Positions 1-7,029 of a DNA stretch of 13,172 nt are shown piece after piece. The stretch is from Pseudomonadota bacterium. Its GTDB lineage: Bacteria; Desulfobacterota; Anaeroferrophillalia; Anaeroferrophillales; Tharpellaceae. The stretch's first letter is position 1. Each line of letters starts with the position of its first letter. The notes under the pieces were generated by a model. That model made no database searches, was not told where the DNA came from, and saw only the letters and a list, made by a program, of their open reading frames with translations. The stretch is taken from NCBI GenBank assembly GCA_030641485.1, contig DAOWHJ010000080.1, positions 1-13,172 on the forward strand, written 5' to 3'. A program made the position numbers and the translations under genes.

Positions 1-78
1 CCTAAAGCCAGCCGCAAGACCTCAACCGAAATCTATCTCGTCGCAACCGGTTATGCCGGAACCATAAACTCCCAATAA
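1..78 (+). CDS. rlmE: 3' end of a probable 23S rRNA 2'-O-ribose methyltransferase RlmE (FtsJ/RrmJ), truncated by the window edge
   Basis: The first 25 codons are open in frame 1 and end with TAA at 76-78. The residues include KASRKTSTEIYLVATG, which resembles the C-terminal end of RlmE/FtsJ proteins: a basic KxSR patch, then a serine-rich turn, then a final beta strand of the type E(V/I)Y(L/I)VATG. RlmE methylates the 2'-O of a uridine in the 23S rRNA A-loop, using S-adenosylmethionine, on the assembled 50S subunit. Only this tail is present, so the SAM-binding Rossmann core cannot be checked. It runs convergently to pilD and the two coding ends overlap by 28 bp (51-78). The identification rests on a short stretch recognised from memory of the family; another methyltransferase with a similar tail cannot be excluded. 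Confidence 0.6.
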   Translation, partial: PKASRKTSTEIYLVATGYAGTINSQ

Positions 79-827
79 AATTCAACCATCTGGGGTCCAT
101 AGAAAAGATAGAGCAGGCCGCCTGCCGCCAGAAAAGGACCAAATGGAATTGCGTAGCGACCGTCTTTTCCCTGCCAAAAAACTAACCCCAAACCAATCAT
201 TGCACCACTTAATGAACTCAACAAAATTATCGGCAGTAGCGCTTTATATCCTAAAAAAGCCCCAAGCATTGCCAACAGTTTCAAATCTCCACCGCCCATA
301 CCGTCACGGCCTGTAGAATAGTAGTAGCCGGTTGCCACCAACCACAAAGAAAACCAGCCTAAGACTGCGCCCAGCAGAAACTCCCACCAAGGCAAGCCCC
401 ACCACCACCAAGACCCGAGCAGGCCGATAACAACCCCTGGCAAACTAAAACTGTCAGGAATAACCTGGTGATCTAAATCAATAAATGTGATTGGCACCAA
501 CAGAAAAATCAGGAGCCAAGCTCCCATCAATGCCGGCGTCAACCCAAAACGTAAGGCTGCAACCCCGAAAAGCAGGCCGCTCAAAGCCTCAACCAGCGGA
601 TAACGCGCAGAGATTGGCTGCTGACAAAAAAAACAACGCCCCCGCAACAAGATGTATGTCAACAACGGGACATTAAGCCAAAATGGTAACGTGTGACCAC
701 AGCTCGGGCAGTGTGAAGGCGGCGTTACGATTGATTCTTCACGGGGAATTCTATAGATACAGACATTAAAAAAACTGCCACAGACAAGCCCCAGAACGAC
801 AGCAATAATAACGATGAATAATTCCAT
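51..827 (-). CDS. pilD: Type IV prepilin peptidase / N-methyltransferase PilD
   Basis: Inner-membrane aspartic protease that cleaves the leader from type IV prepilins and N-methylates the new N-terminus. The ATG at 827-825 is preferred (258 aa): a CAGG stretch lies 6 bases upstream of it, whereas the TTG at 833-831 touches that stretch with no spacing. Counting from the ATG, the N-terminal domain has GSFFNVCIYR followed by two zinc-type CxxC pairs (C40/C43 and C65/C68), as in bifunctional enzymes of the PilD type. The catalytic aspartates are in FIDLDHQVIPD (about 115-125) and in GMGGGDLKLLA (D181). About eight hydrophobic segments and the normal family length support an intact enzyme. One loop is unusually tryptophan-rich (WWWWGLPWW). 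The gene points away from carD and overlaps the convergent rlmE end. No pilin gene is near it here, but pilMNOPQ lies 7 kb away on the other strand. Confidence 0.96.
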   Translation of the reverse strand: MELFIVIIAVVLGLVCGSFFNVCIYRIPREESIVTPPSHCPSCGHTLPFWLNVPLLTYILLRGRCFFCQQPISARYPLVEALSGLLFGVAALRFGLTPALMGAWLLIFLLVPITFIDLDHQVIPDSFSLPGVVIGLLGSWWWWGLPWWEFLLGAVLGWFSLWLVATGYYYSTGRDGMGGGDLKLLAMLGAFLGYKALLPIILLSSLSGAMIGLGLVFWQGKDGRYAIPFGPFLAAGGLLYLFYGPQMVEFYWEFMVPA

Positions 828-859
828 TGGCAACCTGAAAATGAACTTAAAATAGGGAG

Positions 860-888
860 TTGAATAAAACTGTTGAATATGATATAAA
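860..888 (+). promoter_or_regulatory. Probable sigma-70-type promoter upstream of carD (TTGAAT, 17 bp, TATAAA, extended -10)
   Basis: TTGAAT at 860-865 and TATAAA at 883-888 are separated by 17 bp, and TGA directly precedes the -10 hexamer, which fits an extended -10 element. The start site would be near 895, leaving a leader of about 125 bases before carD. The rest of the 834-1018 spacer shows no other gene. This is a motif-based call; start sites are not visible in sequence. Confidence 0.42.
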
Positions 889-892
889 TATT

Positions 893-908
893 TGCATCGG
901 TCCTACCA
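893..908 (-). promoter_or_regulatory. Possible sigma-54 (-24/-12) promoter for pilD
   Basis: Read on the minus strand, TGGTAGG-ACCG-ATGCA keeps the GG and GC dinucleotides exactly 10 bases apart and matches 9 of 12 fixed positions of the consensus TGGCACG-N4-TTGCA. Transcription would begin near 882, giving a leader of about 55 bases to the pilD ATG. Three mismatches make this weak on its own. It is listed because pilM has a much better site of the same class. Confidence 0.28.
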
Positions 909-1018
909 TGCCGAACTAGCTTTGCCAAGAAAATAATCACCGAATGACTGAACATTAATGAACCAGTCAGCTCCACCTCTTCTATTTCAGCACGACAACC
1001 TTATGGATTTAATTACTT

Positions 1019-1534
1019 ATGGAAAATGAAGCAATAAGAGTCTTCAACATCGGAGAACTGGCTGTATATCCGGGACATGGCGTTGGTGAAATTAAGGCTA
1101 TAGAAAAACGCGAGGTTTGTGAAGAGACTCAAGACTTCTACATAATGGTGATCTTAGACAGCAACATAACCATCATGATCCCCAGAAACAATACCACTAA
1201 CGTTGGTCTCAGGCCGCTCGTTAAAAATGAGCAAATTGACGAAGTTTACACCACTTTAAAAAAGCGCAAGGTAAAACTTTCACATCAAACCTGGAACAAA
1301 CGCTATAAGCAGTTTCACGACAAGATAAAGCGTGGCTCTCTGGTTGAAGTGGCTGAAGTTTTTCGAGATCTCAACCTGATCAGCATCAACAAAGAGCTCT
1401 CTTTTGGTGAGCGTAAAATGATGGAGACCGCAAAACACCTAATCGTCTCCGAACTAGCATTAGCTCGCGAACTCTCGGAAACTGCAATCGACAGTGAGAT
1501 TCAGGAAATCTTTGCCCCCAAAGATGATGAGTAA
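1019..1534 (+). CDS. carD: CarD/CdnL-family RNA polymerase-binding transcription regulator
   Basis: 171 aa, the usual length for CdnL/CarD proteins. Residues about 8-65 form the RNA-polymerase-interacting Tudor-like domain, opening with the family signature FNIGELAVYPGHGVG. Residues about 70-165 are the helical DNA-binding domain, with TWNKRYKQFHDKIKRG; W92 is the likely equivalent of the tryptophan that wedges into the upstream edge of the -10 element. The tail LSFGERKMMETAKHLIVSELALA is also typical. Family members bind the RNAP beta subunit and stabilise open complexes, often at rRNA and housekeeping promoters. The ATG at 1019 has no clear Shine-Dalgarno sequence, but the protein start fits the family. 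It heads a same-strand run toward yacL (69-bp gap); carD next to yacL/ispD genes is a recurring arrangement. I see no reason to link it to the pilus genes beyond proximity. The exact subfamily (CdnL versus CarD) is not resolved. Confidence 0.94.
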   Translation: MENEAIRVFNIGELAVYPGHGVGEIKAIEKREVCEETQDFYIMVILDSNITIMIPRNNTTNVGLRPLVKNEQIDEVYTTLKKRKVKLSHQTWNKRYKQFHDKIKRGSLVEVAEVFRDLNLISINKELSFGERKMMETAKHLIVSELALARELSETAIDSEIQEIFAPKDDE

Positions 1535-1603
1535 CCTGAAAAGGCCCTCAACATTGCAGATAACACACAGCCAACCAAACTCGAACAAAATGAGAGAATA
1601 ACA

Positions 1604-2593
1604 TTGCTGATAATCCGCGCATTTTTCATTCTGTCTGCCGCCTTACTCTCTTTTCAAATTGCCAAAGTCCAATTTGACCGGATTGATTACGCTTGTGTCG
1701 CTTGTTTCATCGCCGCATCACTTATGGGCTACACCTTTTACCTGCTCAGCCGCCTAAAAAAGGTCCCTTTGCGAACCCTGATAGGTGGCTTTGCTGGTAT
1801 GGTTATTGGCCTTTTCATCGCCAACCTGTTGCTGAGAGGAGCGCCTTTTGTCGACCTTTTTGACAACCCCAGAACCAGTTTCACCCTCTACCTATTAACC
1901 TACTCTCTGCTCGCCTACATCGCTCTCGAAGTCGGCCTTAAAAAGGGGGATGAATTTGACCTGATCCATTCTCTGGTCAAAAAACAACGCCATGGCGTCG
2001 AAAAGGTTGTCGACACTTCTGTCATAATTGACGGGCGCATTGCGGATGCCTGCGAAACCGGGTTCATTCAAGGCACTTTAGTCATACCTCAGTTTGTCCT
2101 GCACGAATTACAACTCATCGCCGATTCATCTGATTCGTTAAAACGAACCCGGGGACGCCGCGGGCTAGACATCCTTAAACGCATCCAAAATCAGGCCAAA
2201 GTCCAGATTGAGATCACGGATGAAGACTTTTCTCGTATCAAAGACGTCGACTCAAAGCTGGTTGCTCTGGCTAAAAAACGCAACGCCCAAATTTTAACCA
2301 ACGATTTCAATTTGAACAAAGTGGCTGACCTTCAGGGGGTCGAGGTCTTAAACCTCAACCAACTCGCTGAAGCATTAAAACCGCTTGTACTTCCCGGCGA
2401 GACCATGGATGTCATGGTCTCAAAAGAGGGCAAGGAGCCGATGCAGGGGGTTGCCTACCTGGATGACGGCACTATGGTAGTGATCGATCAAGGCCAAAGT
2501 TTGGTTGGAGAAGCGGCTACAGTCACAGTTACCAGTGTCCTACAAACTACCGCCGGACGTATGATCTTCGCGAAACGAAAAAATGGCTCCTGA
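1604..2593 (+). CDS. Membrane-anchored PIN/TRAM domain protein, YacL-like
   Basis: 329 aa. Four hydrophobic segments (about 3-20, 28-48, 58-78, 92-110) are followed by a cytoplasmic PIN nuclease-like domain (about 133-255) and a C-terminal TRAM domain (about 270-327), a probable RNA-binding beta-barrel. This is the architecture of Bacillus YacL. PIN acidic residues are in place: D137 in VVDTSVIIDGRI, E168 in HELQ, D216 in VDSKLV and D234 in LTNDFNL, so metal-dependent RNase activity is plausible though the substrate is unknown. The start is TTG at 1604, backed by a GAGAGA stretch about 6 bases upstream; an ATG at 1590 runs into a stop after three codons. It lies between carD and ispDF, a neighbourhood also seen for yacL in Firmicutes (yacL-ispD-ispF), which supports the family assignment. 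Confidence 0.92.
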   Translation: MLIIRAFFILSAALLSFQIAKVQFDRIDYACVACFIAASLMGYTFYLLSRLKKVPLRTLIGGFAGMVIGLFIANLLLRGAPFVDLFDNPRTSFTLYLLTYSLLAYIALEVGLKKGDEFDLIHSLVKKQRHGVEKVVDTSVIIDGRIADACETGFIQGTLVIPQFVLHELQLIADSSDSLKRTRGRRGLDILKRIQNQAKVQIEITDEDFSRIKDVDSKLVALAKKRNAQILTNDFNLNKVADLQGVEVLNLNQLAEALKPLVLPGETMDVMVSKEGKEPMQGVAYLDDGTMVVIDQGQSLVGEAATVTVTSVLQTTAGRMIFAKRKNGS

Positions 2594-2682
2594 AGAATAC
2601 CTCCAACTTAGCCATCCCATAACTGTTTACGATGGCATCACCCTCTTAATCACACTCTAAATTAGAAAAAATCGGATTTTAA

Positions 2683-3924
2683 TTGGCAAAAAGATCAGTT
2701 TTCGCAATCATCGTTGCCGCTGGCAGCGGTCAACGCTGCCCTGGATCGCAGGCAAAGCAGTTTCTGGACCTGAACGGTAAACCTATCTACATCTGGAGCG
2801 TTAAAGCCTTTCAGGAGAGTTCGAGTGTCACTGGCATCATCATTGTTGGCCCCAAAGAGAGTGATGATGCCCTGGTTGAAATGCGCACCCTGACAAAAAC
2901 ATTCCCTAAAGTATTAAGCGTAGTTGCGGGCGGTGTAACCCGAACTGAGTCGGTCAGCAATGGGGTCGCAGCATTGCAAACATACAGTGACATTTCAACC
3001 TCAGACCCGGTTCTAGTCCATGATGGAGTCCGCCCGCTGGTCACCACGGATCTCATTGACAGAGTTGCGGCAAAGGTCAGCTTTAATCAGACTGCTATCC
3101 CGACAACAACCCCAACTGCTACAGTAAAAAAAATAGTCGGCAACCACATAATCAATACTATCAATCGTGAAGAGACCGGACTGGCTCAGACCCCACAGGG
3201 AATTCCTTATGGCTTACTTTGTGAAGCCCTGACCCACTGGCGCAAAAACCCGAGCACCAACATAACTGATGAGGGCTCCCTGATCGAACACTTGCCGCCA
3301 AAAAAACTAGCCCAGATCACCATGATAAACGTTCTCGGAGACCCCGACAATCTGAAAATCACCTTCCCACAGGACTTGCAGAGAGCAGAAATTCTTCTTC
3401 GGGAAACCGAAAACCCGCAACAAAGCACTACCGCCCACACACACAAACCCCGTCTTGCAACTGGCTTCGGCTACGATGTTCATGCCTTTGCTGATGCTCG
3501 CAAACTAATCTTGGGCGGCATTGAAATTCCGCACCATTTGGGGCTTGCCGGACACTCTGATGCTGACGTTTTGATCCACGCTCTGGTCGATGCCATCTTG
3601 GGCGCAATCGGAGCCGGAGACATCGGCCACCACTTCCCCGACCATGACTTAGCCCACAAAGACCGTTGCAGCCTTGACTTTCTCGAACAAACTATGGCCA
3701 TAGTCAAGCAACGTGGTTTCTACCTCGATGCGGCTGATATCACAATTGTCGCCGAGCAACCCAAACTTATAGGCCACATCCCGGCCATGCTGACAAAGCT
3801 CAAAAAAACAATTGTCTTACCCTGCCAGCTCAACATCAAAGCCACCACTACAGAGGGTCTCGGGTTTGCCGGTCGCCGTGAAGGCATTGCCGCCTACGCA
3901 GTCGCTACAGTGACCGCAACCTGA
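2683..3924 (+). CDS. ispDF: Bifunctional IspD/IspF: MEP cytidylyltransferase and MEcPP synthase
   Basis: 413 aa fusion of two MEP-pathway enzymes. Residues about 5-238 are IspD, which converts MEP plus CTP to CDP-methylerythritol. It has the nucleotide-binding VAAGSGQR (11-18), K25, HDGVRP (113-118), QTPQG (169-173) and the family-typical GDPDNLKIT near K225. A linker of about 20 residues leads to IspF (about 257-413), which forms the cyclic diphosphate. Its metal ligands D265 and H267 are in GFGYDVHAF and H299 is in the following helix; the C-terminal KATTTEGLGFAGRREGIAA is canonical. IspE is not in the window. The start is TTG at 2683: a TAA immediately precedes it in frame, and GGA lies 6 bases upstream, so no earlier start exists. 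The tolA start follows the stop by 19 bp, implying co-transcription. Fused ispDF occurs in several proteobacterial groups and in some Desulfobacterota. Confidence 0.97.
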   Translation: MAKRSVFAIIVAAGSGQRCPGSQAKQFLDLNGKPIYIWSVKAFQESSSVTGIIIVGPKESDDALVEMRTLTKTFPKVLSVVAGGVTRTESVSNGVAALQTYSDISTSDPVLVHDGVRPLVTTDLIDRVAAKVSFNQTAIPTTTPTATVKKIVGNHIINTINREETGLAQTPQGIPYGLLCEALTHWRKNPSTNITDEGSLIEHLPPKKLAQITMINVLGDPDNLKITFPQDLQRAEILLRETENPQQSTTAHTHKPRLATGFGYDVHAFADARKLILGGIEIPHHLGLAGHSDADVLIHALVDAILGAIGAGDIGHHFPDHDLAHKDRCSLDFLEQTMAIVKQRGFYLDAADITIVAEQPKLIGHIPAMLTKLKKTIVLPCQLNIKATTTEGLGFAGRREGIAAYAVATVTAT

Positions 3925-3943
3925 TCATTAGTAGTTTTTTACT

Positions 3944-4747
3944 ATGACAAGCCGATCTAAAATTCCATTTCCACAAACTCTTTTCAACTATATTGATTCG
4001 CTCTTTAGCGGCCCCAACCGAGTTTTCAAAATAACGCTCACCATCTCTCTAATGCTTCACGCAACCATTTTTCTGCCCCCCCACCTATTCAAACCCCGCA
4101 AACGACCAATGTTAAATGAAAACCTTCTAGAGATCAACCTAAACACCAGTAGCCTGAAACCTAAAAATGGAGCAAGCAAACCCGAAAAGGCCACTGCGAA
4201 ACCAAAACTTAAACGAAAAAGAAAGCTCAAAATAAAGCAAAAACCACCACTAAAAAAATCTAAGAATGTTGCCAAAGAGTCATCTTTAGCCCGTCGCAAA
4301 ACCATACCCAAGAAGAAAAATCCGGCGACCAGCAACAAACTTGATGAGATCAAAAACCGCCTGGCCCGGCAACGGGAAGAGGACAAGCTTAATGCTATAC
4401 GTCAACGTATACGCAACAGTACTTCGCCTGCAACCCGAGCCCAACAGGCGAGCTTAACTCAAGCCTACAACCAGATTTTAACTGTCTGGATAATGCACAA
4501 CTGGCACCTCCCCGAGCACCTGCTTAACAGCGGCCTGGAAGCCACCATAAGCTTAACCATTGCCGCCTCCGGTAGACTTTTAAACCAAAATGAGGAGCAG
4601 TTATCGGGCAACACAATTTTCGATCACGCCATGCGCCAGGCAATTGTTAATGCCAACCCCTTCCCCCCCTTCCCGACCGAACTAACAATTACTCAAGAAG
4701 AGTTTGTTATAACCTTCAACCCCAACAATATCAGCAAAGAGAACTAA
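3944..4747 (+). CDS. tolA: TolA-like envelope energy-transducing protein (TonB/TolA C-terminal domain)
   Basis: 267 aa. One N-terminal membrane segment (about 28-46) contains SLMLH, the Ser/His pattern used by TolA and TonB to couple to the TolQ/ExbB motor. A basic, proline-containing stretch follows (about 71-127, dense in KRKRK and KKK runs), then a charged helical segment (130-165) and a C-terminal TolA-type domain (about 170-262) with VWIMHNWHLP, GLEATISLTI, SGNTIFDHAMRQAI and PFPPFP. It would span the periplasm and bind TolB/Pal. The linker is shorter and more lysine/proline-rich than the long alanine-rich helix of E. coli TolA, so by itself a TonB role is possible; adjacency to tolB (3-bp gap), pal and cpoB favours TolA. 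tolQ and tolR do not precede it. The ATG at 3944 has no strong Shine-Dalgarno sequence. Confidence 0.85.
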   Translation: MTSRSKIPFPQTLFNYIDSLFSGPNRVFKITLTISLMLHATIFLPPHLFKPRKRPMLNENLLEINLNTSSLKPKNGASKPEKATAKPKLKRKRKLKIKQKPPLKKSKNVAKESSLARRKTIPKKKNPATSNKLDEIKNRLARQREEDKLNAIRQRIRNSTSPATRAQQASLTQAYNQILTVWIMHNWHLPEHLLNSGLEATISLTIAASGRLLNQNEEQLSGNTIFDHAMRQAIVNANPFPPFPTELTITQEEFVITFNPNNISKEN

Positions 4748-4750
4748 ACT

Positions 4751-6106
4751 ATGAAAACAAAAACTTTTATAAAATCGGCAAAGGCACTACAAAGCATAAC
4801 CATTGCTCTCATATTAACCACCGCACTCTTTACTCTTCCAAACCTGAGCAATGCCCGAGTCTATCTTGAACTTGACTCCCCAAACCTGCGCCGCATCCCT
4901 CTGGCAGTTGCCCCACTCCAACCCCTGTGCGGAGCCAGCCTGAATGACGACATTGCCGGACTTGGTCGGAAAATATTGATTGACGATCTTGAATTTTCAA
5001 CTTTCTTTGAGCTCTTACAAGATACTGCAAACTATCTTGAAAAACCCCAAAGTTGCAATATTTCTCCCGGTACTTTCGACTACAGCAATTGGTCATTGAT
5101 TGGCGCCGAGCTTCTAATTAAAGCCGGTTACTCATTGAGTGGCAAAACTCTGGTGGCTGAATTTCGCCTATATGACACTTTGGAAGGCAAGATGCTGATC
5201 GGAAAACGCTACCGCAGCCGGGCCCAAAACATCCGCCTCTTATTTCATAAATTCACAAATTTGGTCGTTGAAGAAATCACTGGCCTACCAGGCGAATTCA
5301 CATCGAAAATCGCCTTTTGTGGGCGGTTGCATGGTGAACCTGCCCAGGAATTATACAGCTGCGACTACGATGGTCATGAGTTAAGACAGGTAACCCGCAA
5401 CCGATCCATCAATGTCTCTCCGGCATGGTCGAAAGATACAAATAAACTCCTTTACACGTCATACCGAAACCACAACCCTGACCTGTACATGATTGATTTC
5501 ATGAAGGGAAAAGAGGTACTGGTGACTAATCGGAAGGGGTTAAATGTAGCGGCCGATTGGTCGGCTGACGATCGCCACCTGACCCTGATGCAACGCTACG
5601 ATGATCACAGTGAAATCACCATTATCGACAGCACTACCGGCCAAAGTTTACGCCGCTTAACCAACAGCCAGGCGAGCCAGGCATCCCCCTGCTGGTCCCC
5701 AGACAACAGCCAAATCGCCTTTGTCTCCGACCGCAGCGGCACCCCTCACATATACGTAACTGCGGTCACAGGTGGACCATGGCGACGTTTAACTAAGCAA
5801 GATGCTTACAACGCCGATCCGGACTGGTCAGCCCACAACGACAAAGTTGTGTTCACCTCAAGAGTTGATGGAATTTTTCAAATTTGTACAATTAATGCGG
5901 ATGGCACCGGCTACCGTCAACTCACTTTCACTCGCAATAATTGTGAAGCTCCGTGCTGGTCCCCAAATGGCCGCCACATCCTCTTCACAAAGAAGATCAA
6001 CAAGATCAGACAACTTATGGTTATGGACGAAAAAGGTCGTAACCTAAAACAGATCACCTTTGATAAAATTGAGAAAAAAGGCCCCAGCTGGTCAGCCAAT
6101 CGCTGA
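4751..6106 (+). CDS. tolB: Tol-Pal system periplasmic beta-propeller protein TolB
   Basis: 451 aa. A signal peptide (about 1-35, cleavage after LSNA) exports it to the periplasm. The N-terminal domain (about 36-180) begins with RVYLELDSPNLRRIPLAV, typical of TolB, whose mature N-terminus switches between Pal- and TolA-binding states. The C-terminal half is a beta-propeller with six recognisable blades: SPAWSKDTNKLLYTS, AADWSADDRHLTL, SPCWSPDNSQIAF, DPDWSAHNDKVVF, APCWSPNGRHILF and the closing GPSWSANR at the very end. It relays between TolA and Pal to position Pal under the constricting outer membrane. The length is normal for the family. The ATG is 3 bp after the tolA stop, with AAAGAGA about 8 bases upstream, so the two are almost surely co-translated. 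No damage seen. Confidence 0.97.
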   Translation: MKTKTFIKSAKALQSITIALILTTALFTLPNLSNARVYLELDSPNLRRIPLAVAPLQPLCGASLNDDIAGLGRKILIDDLEFSTFFELLQDTANYLEKPQSCNISPGTFDYSNWSLIGAELLIKAGYSLSGKTLVAEFRLYDTLEGKMLIGKRYRSRAQNIRLLFHKFTNLVVEEITGLPGEFTSKIAFCGRLHGEPAQELYSCDYDGHELRQVTRNRSINVSPAWSKDTNKLLYTSYRNHNPDLYMIDFMKGKEVLVTNRKGLNVAADWSADDRHLTLMQRYDDHSEITIIDSTTGQSLRRLTNSQASQASPCWSPDNSQIAFVSDRSGTPHIYVTAVTGGPWRRLTKQDAYNADPDWSAHNDKVVFTSRVDGIFQICTINADGTGYRQLTFTRNNCEAPCWSPNGRHILFTKKINKIRQLMVMDEKGRNLKQITFDKIEKKGPSWSANR

Positions 6107-6348
6107 GTACAGCTCGGGATTAAAACCTTATGCGACCCACTAATTACACCAATTCACACACCACCAACAAGGTTTCTGTAATCCATTGACAAATAACATG
6201 TAGAAGCAAACTTTACCTCCTAAAATACTCTGTGTATTCATCCGGTTAAAATACTTATTAACCCAGCACATTAGAAAATCTACATAATTTCGCCTAAACA
6301 CTATCTAAATGACTGTTATTAGCTTGATTTTTTGAATCAAAGAGGTTA

Positions 6349-6378
6349 TGTACAGTGATTCAGACACTGTTTTAGAAT
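6349..6378 (+). promoter_or_regulatory. Candidate pal promoter with an inverted repeat in its spacer
   Basis: TGTACA at 6349-6354 and TAGAAT at 6373-6378 are 18 bp apart (4/6 and 5/6 matches to sigma-70 hexamers). The dyad ACAGTG-N7-CACTGT (6352-6370) overlaps the -35 box and fills most of the spacer, where a repressor would act. Alternatively the dyad plus the following TTTT (6370-6373) is a short terminator-like hairpin after tolB. Both readings are weak. Confidence 0.25.
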
Positions 6379-6430
6379 CTACAAATTATAAATTTAACAA
6401 TAAAGTTGAACTAAATGCCACCCCCAAAAA

Positions 6431-6434
6431 GGAG
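6431..6434 (+). promoter_or_regulatory. Ribosome binding site that fixes the pal start
   Basis: GGAG, preceded by an A run, lies 6 bases before the ATG at 6441. This selects 6441 over the in-frame ATG at 6348, which would place 31 extra, non-hydrophobic residues before the lipoprotein signal. Confidence 0.85.
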
Positions 6435-6440
6435 TCACCG

Positions 6441-6995
6441 ATGAAAGCCACAAAAGTAGTACTAGCACTAGCATTGACCGCAAGCCTACTGTTTGCATTC
6501 ACTAGCTGTACATGCAAACCTGAACTGGAAGAGGAAAAAATCGGCCAACCGGCGGCGATGACAACCCCATCAGCAATCACACCCGCTCCCGCAATCATCA
6601 AACCGGCAGTTGTCGCGTCTGGGGTAGTGACAATCGGTGACCGAGTCGTAGATATTGGCGACCGAGTCTTCCCCGTATATTTTGATTATGACAAAGCGGA
6701 ATTACGCAGTGACACCCGTGAAACATTAGGTAAACTGGCTCAATGGTTGAAAGTCAACCCAGCCATTGGCCTCCGCATTGACGGCCACTGTGATGAGCGT
6801 GGATCCAACGAATACAACTTGGCTCTGGGTGAGACCCGGGCTGCCAGTGCCCAAAAGTACTTGGTCTATTTGGGCATTTCACCGGACCGTTTTGAAATCT
6901 TAAGTTACGGTGAAGAGAAACCCTCCTGCAGCGACTCTAACGAAAGCTGCTGGAGCCAGAACCGCCGGGTAGACTTCACAATTACGGCTAAATAG
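6441..6995 (+). CDS. pal: Peptidoglycan-associated lipoprotein Pal
   Basis: 184 aa from the ATG at 6441. A lipoprotein signal (MKATKVVLALALTASLLFAF, then TSC) puts the lipidated cysteine at C23. A proline/alanine-rich tether (about 26-60) follows, then an OmpA-like peptidoglycan-binding domain (about 77-184) beginning FPVYFDYDKAELR. D118 in DGHCDERGSNEYN and R176 in NRRVDF are the residues expected to hold meso-diaminopimelate of the peptide stem. Pal anchors the outer membrane to peptidoglycan and is moved by TolB/TolA at the division site. A small internal repeat, GDRVVDIGDRV (67-76), is mirrored in the DNA as two nearly identical 12-mers, suggesting a local duplication. A second cysteine (C25) follows the lipidated one. 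It sits 334 bp after tolB, behind a possible promoter, and is followed by a terminator-like inverted repeat before cpoB. Confidence 0.96.
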   Translation: MKATKVVLALALTASLLFAFTSCTCKPELEEEKIGQPAAMTTPSAITPAPAIIKPAVVASGVVTIGDRVVDIGDRVFPVYFDYDKAELRSDTRETLGKLAQWLKVNPAIGLRIDGHCDERGSNEYNLALGETRAASAQKYLVYLGISPDRFEILSYGEEKPSCSDSNESCWSQNRRVDFTITAK

Positions 6996-7029
6996 CAAGC
7001 TCCACCTGATCCACAACTGAAAATTGGGC

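Larger units (their letters stand above)
6107..6440 (+). other. 334-bp tolB-pal spacer: no gene, several short dyads and repeats, likely holds a pal promoter
   Basis: No convincing coding region. Visible structure: a 9-base direct repeat TAAAATACT at 6221-6229 and 6247-6255; a dyad GGTTAA/TTAACC at 6244-6249 and 6258-6263 (8-base loop); a dyad TTGATT/AATCAA at 6324-6329 and 6335-6340 (5-base loop); and a dyad ACAGTG/CACTGT at 6352-6357 and 6365-6370. A perfect TTGACA at 6186-6191 has no good -10 partner. The open frame that starts at ATG 6348 and runs into pal is probably leader rather than protein. The long A/T-rich spacer inside an otherwise tight gene run suggests that pal has its own promoter or a regulated leader. 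Confidence 0.5.

Noticed and set aside
725..976. Minus-strand open frame of 83 codons covering the pilD start and the spacer
   Set aside because: It overlaps the conserved N-terminus of PilD in another frame, has no recognisable domain and no good ribosome binding site.
3929..3944. Dyad TAGTA/TACTA around the tolA start
   Set aside because: A 5-bp A/T-rich stem over a T-rich loop; expected by chance and not clearly regulatory.
6186..6215. Perfect -35 hexamer TTGACA as a pal promoter
   Set aside because: No acceptable -10 hexamer lies 16-19 bp downstream; the nearest TAAAAT is 29 bp away.
6348..6440. ATG at 6348 as the pal start, adding 31 residues
   Set aside because: The extension precedes the lipoprotein signal and would spoil it; GGAG 6 bases before the ATG at 6441 fits far better.
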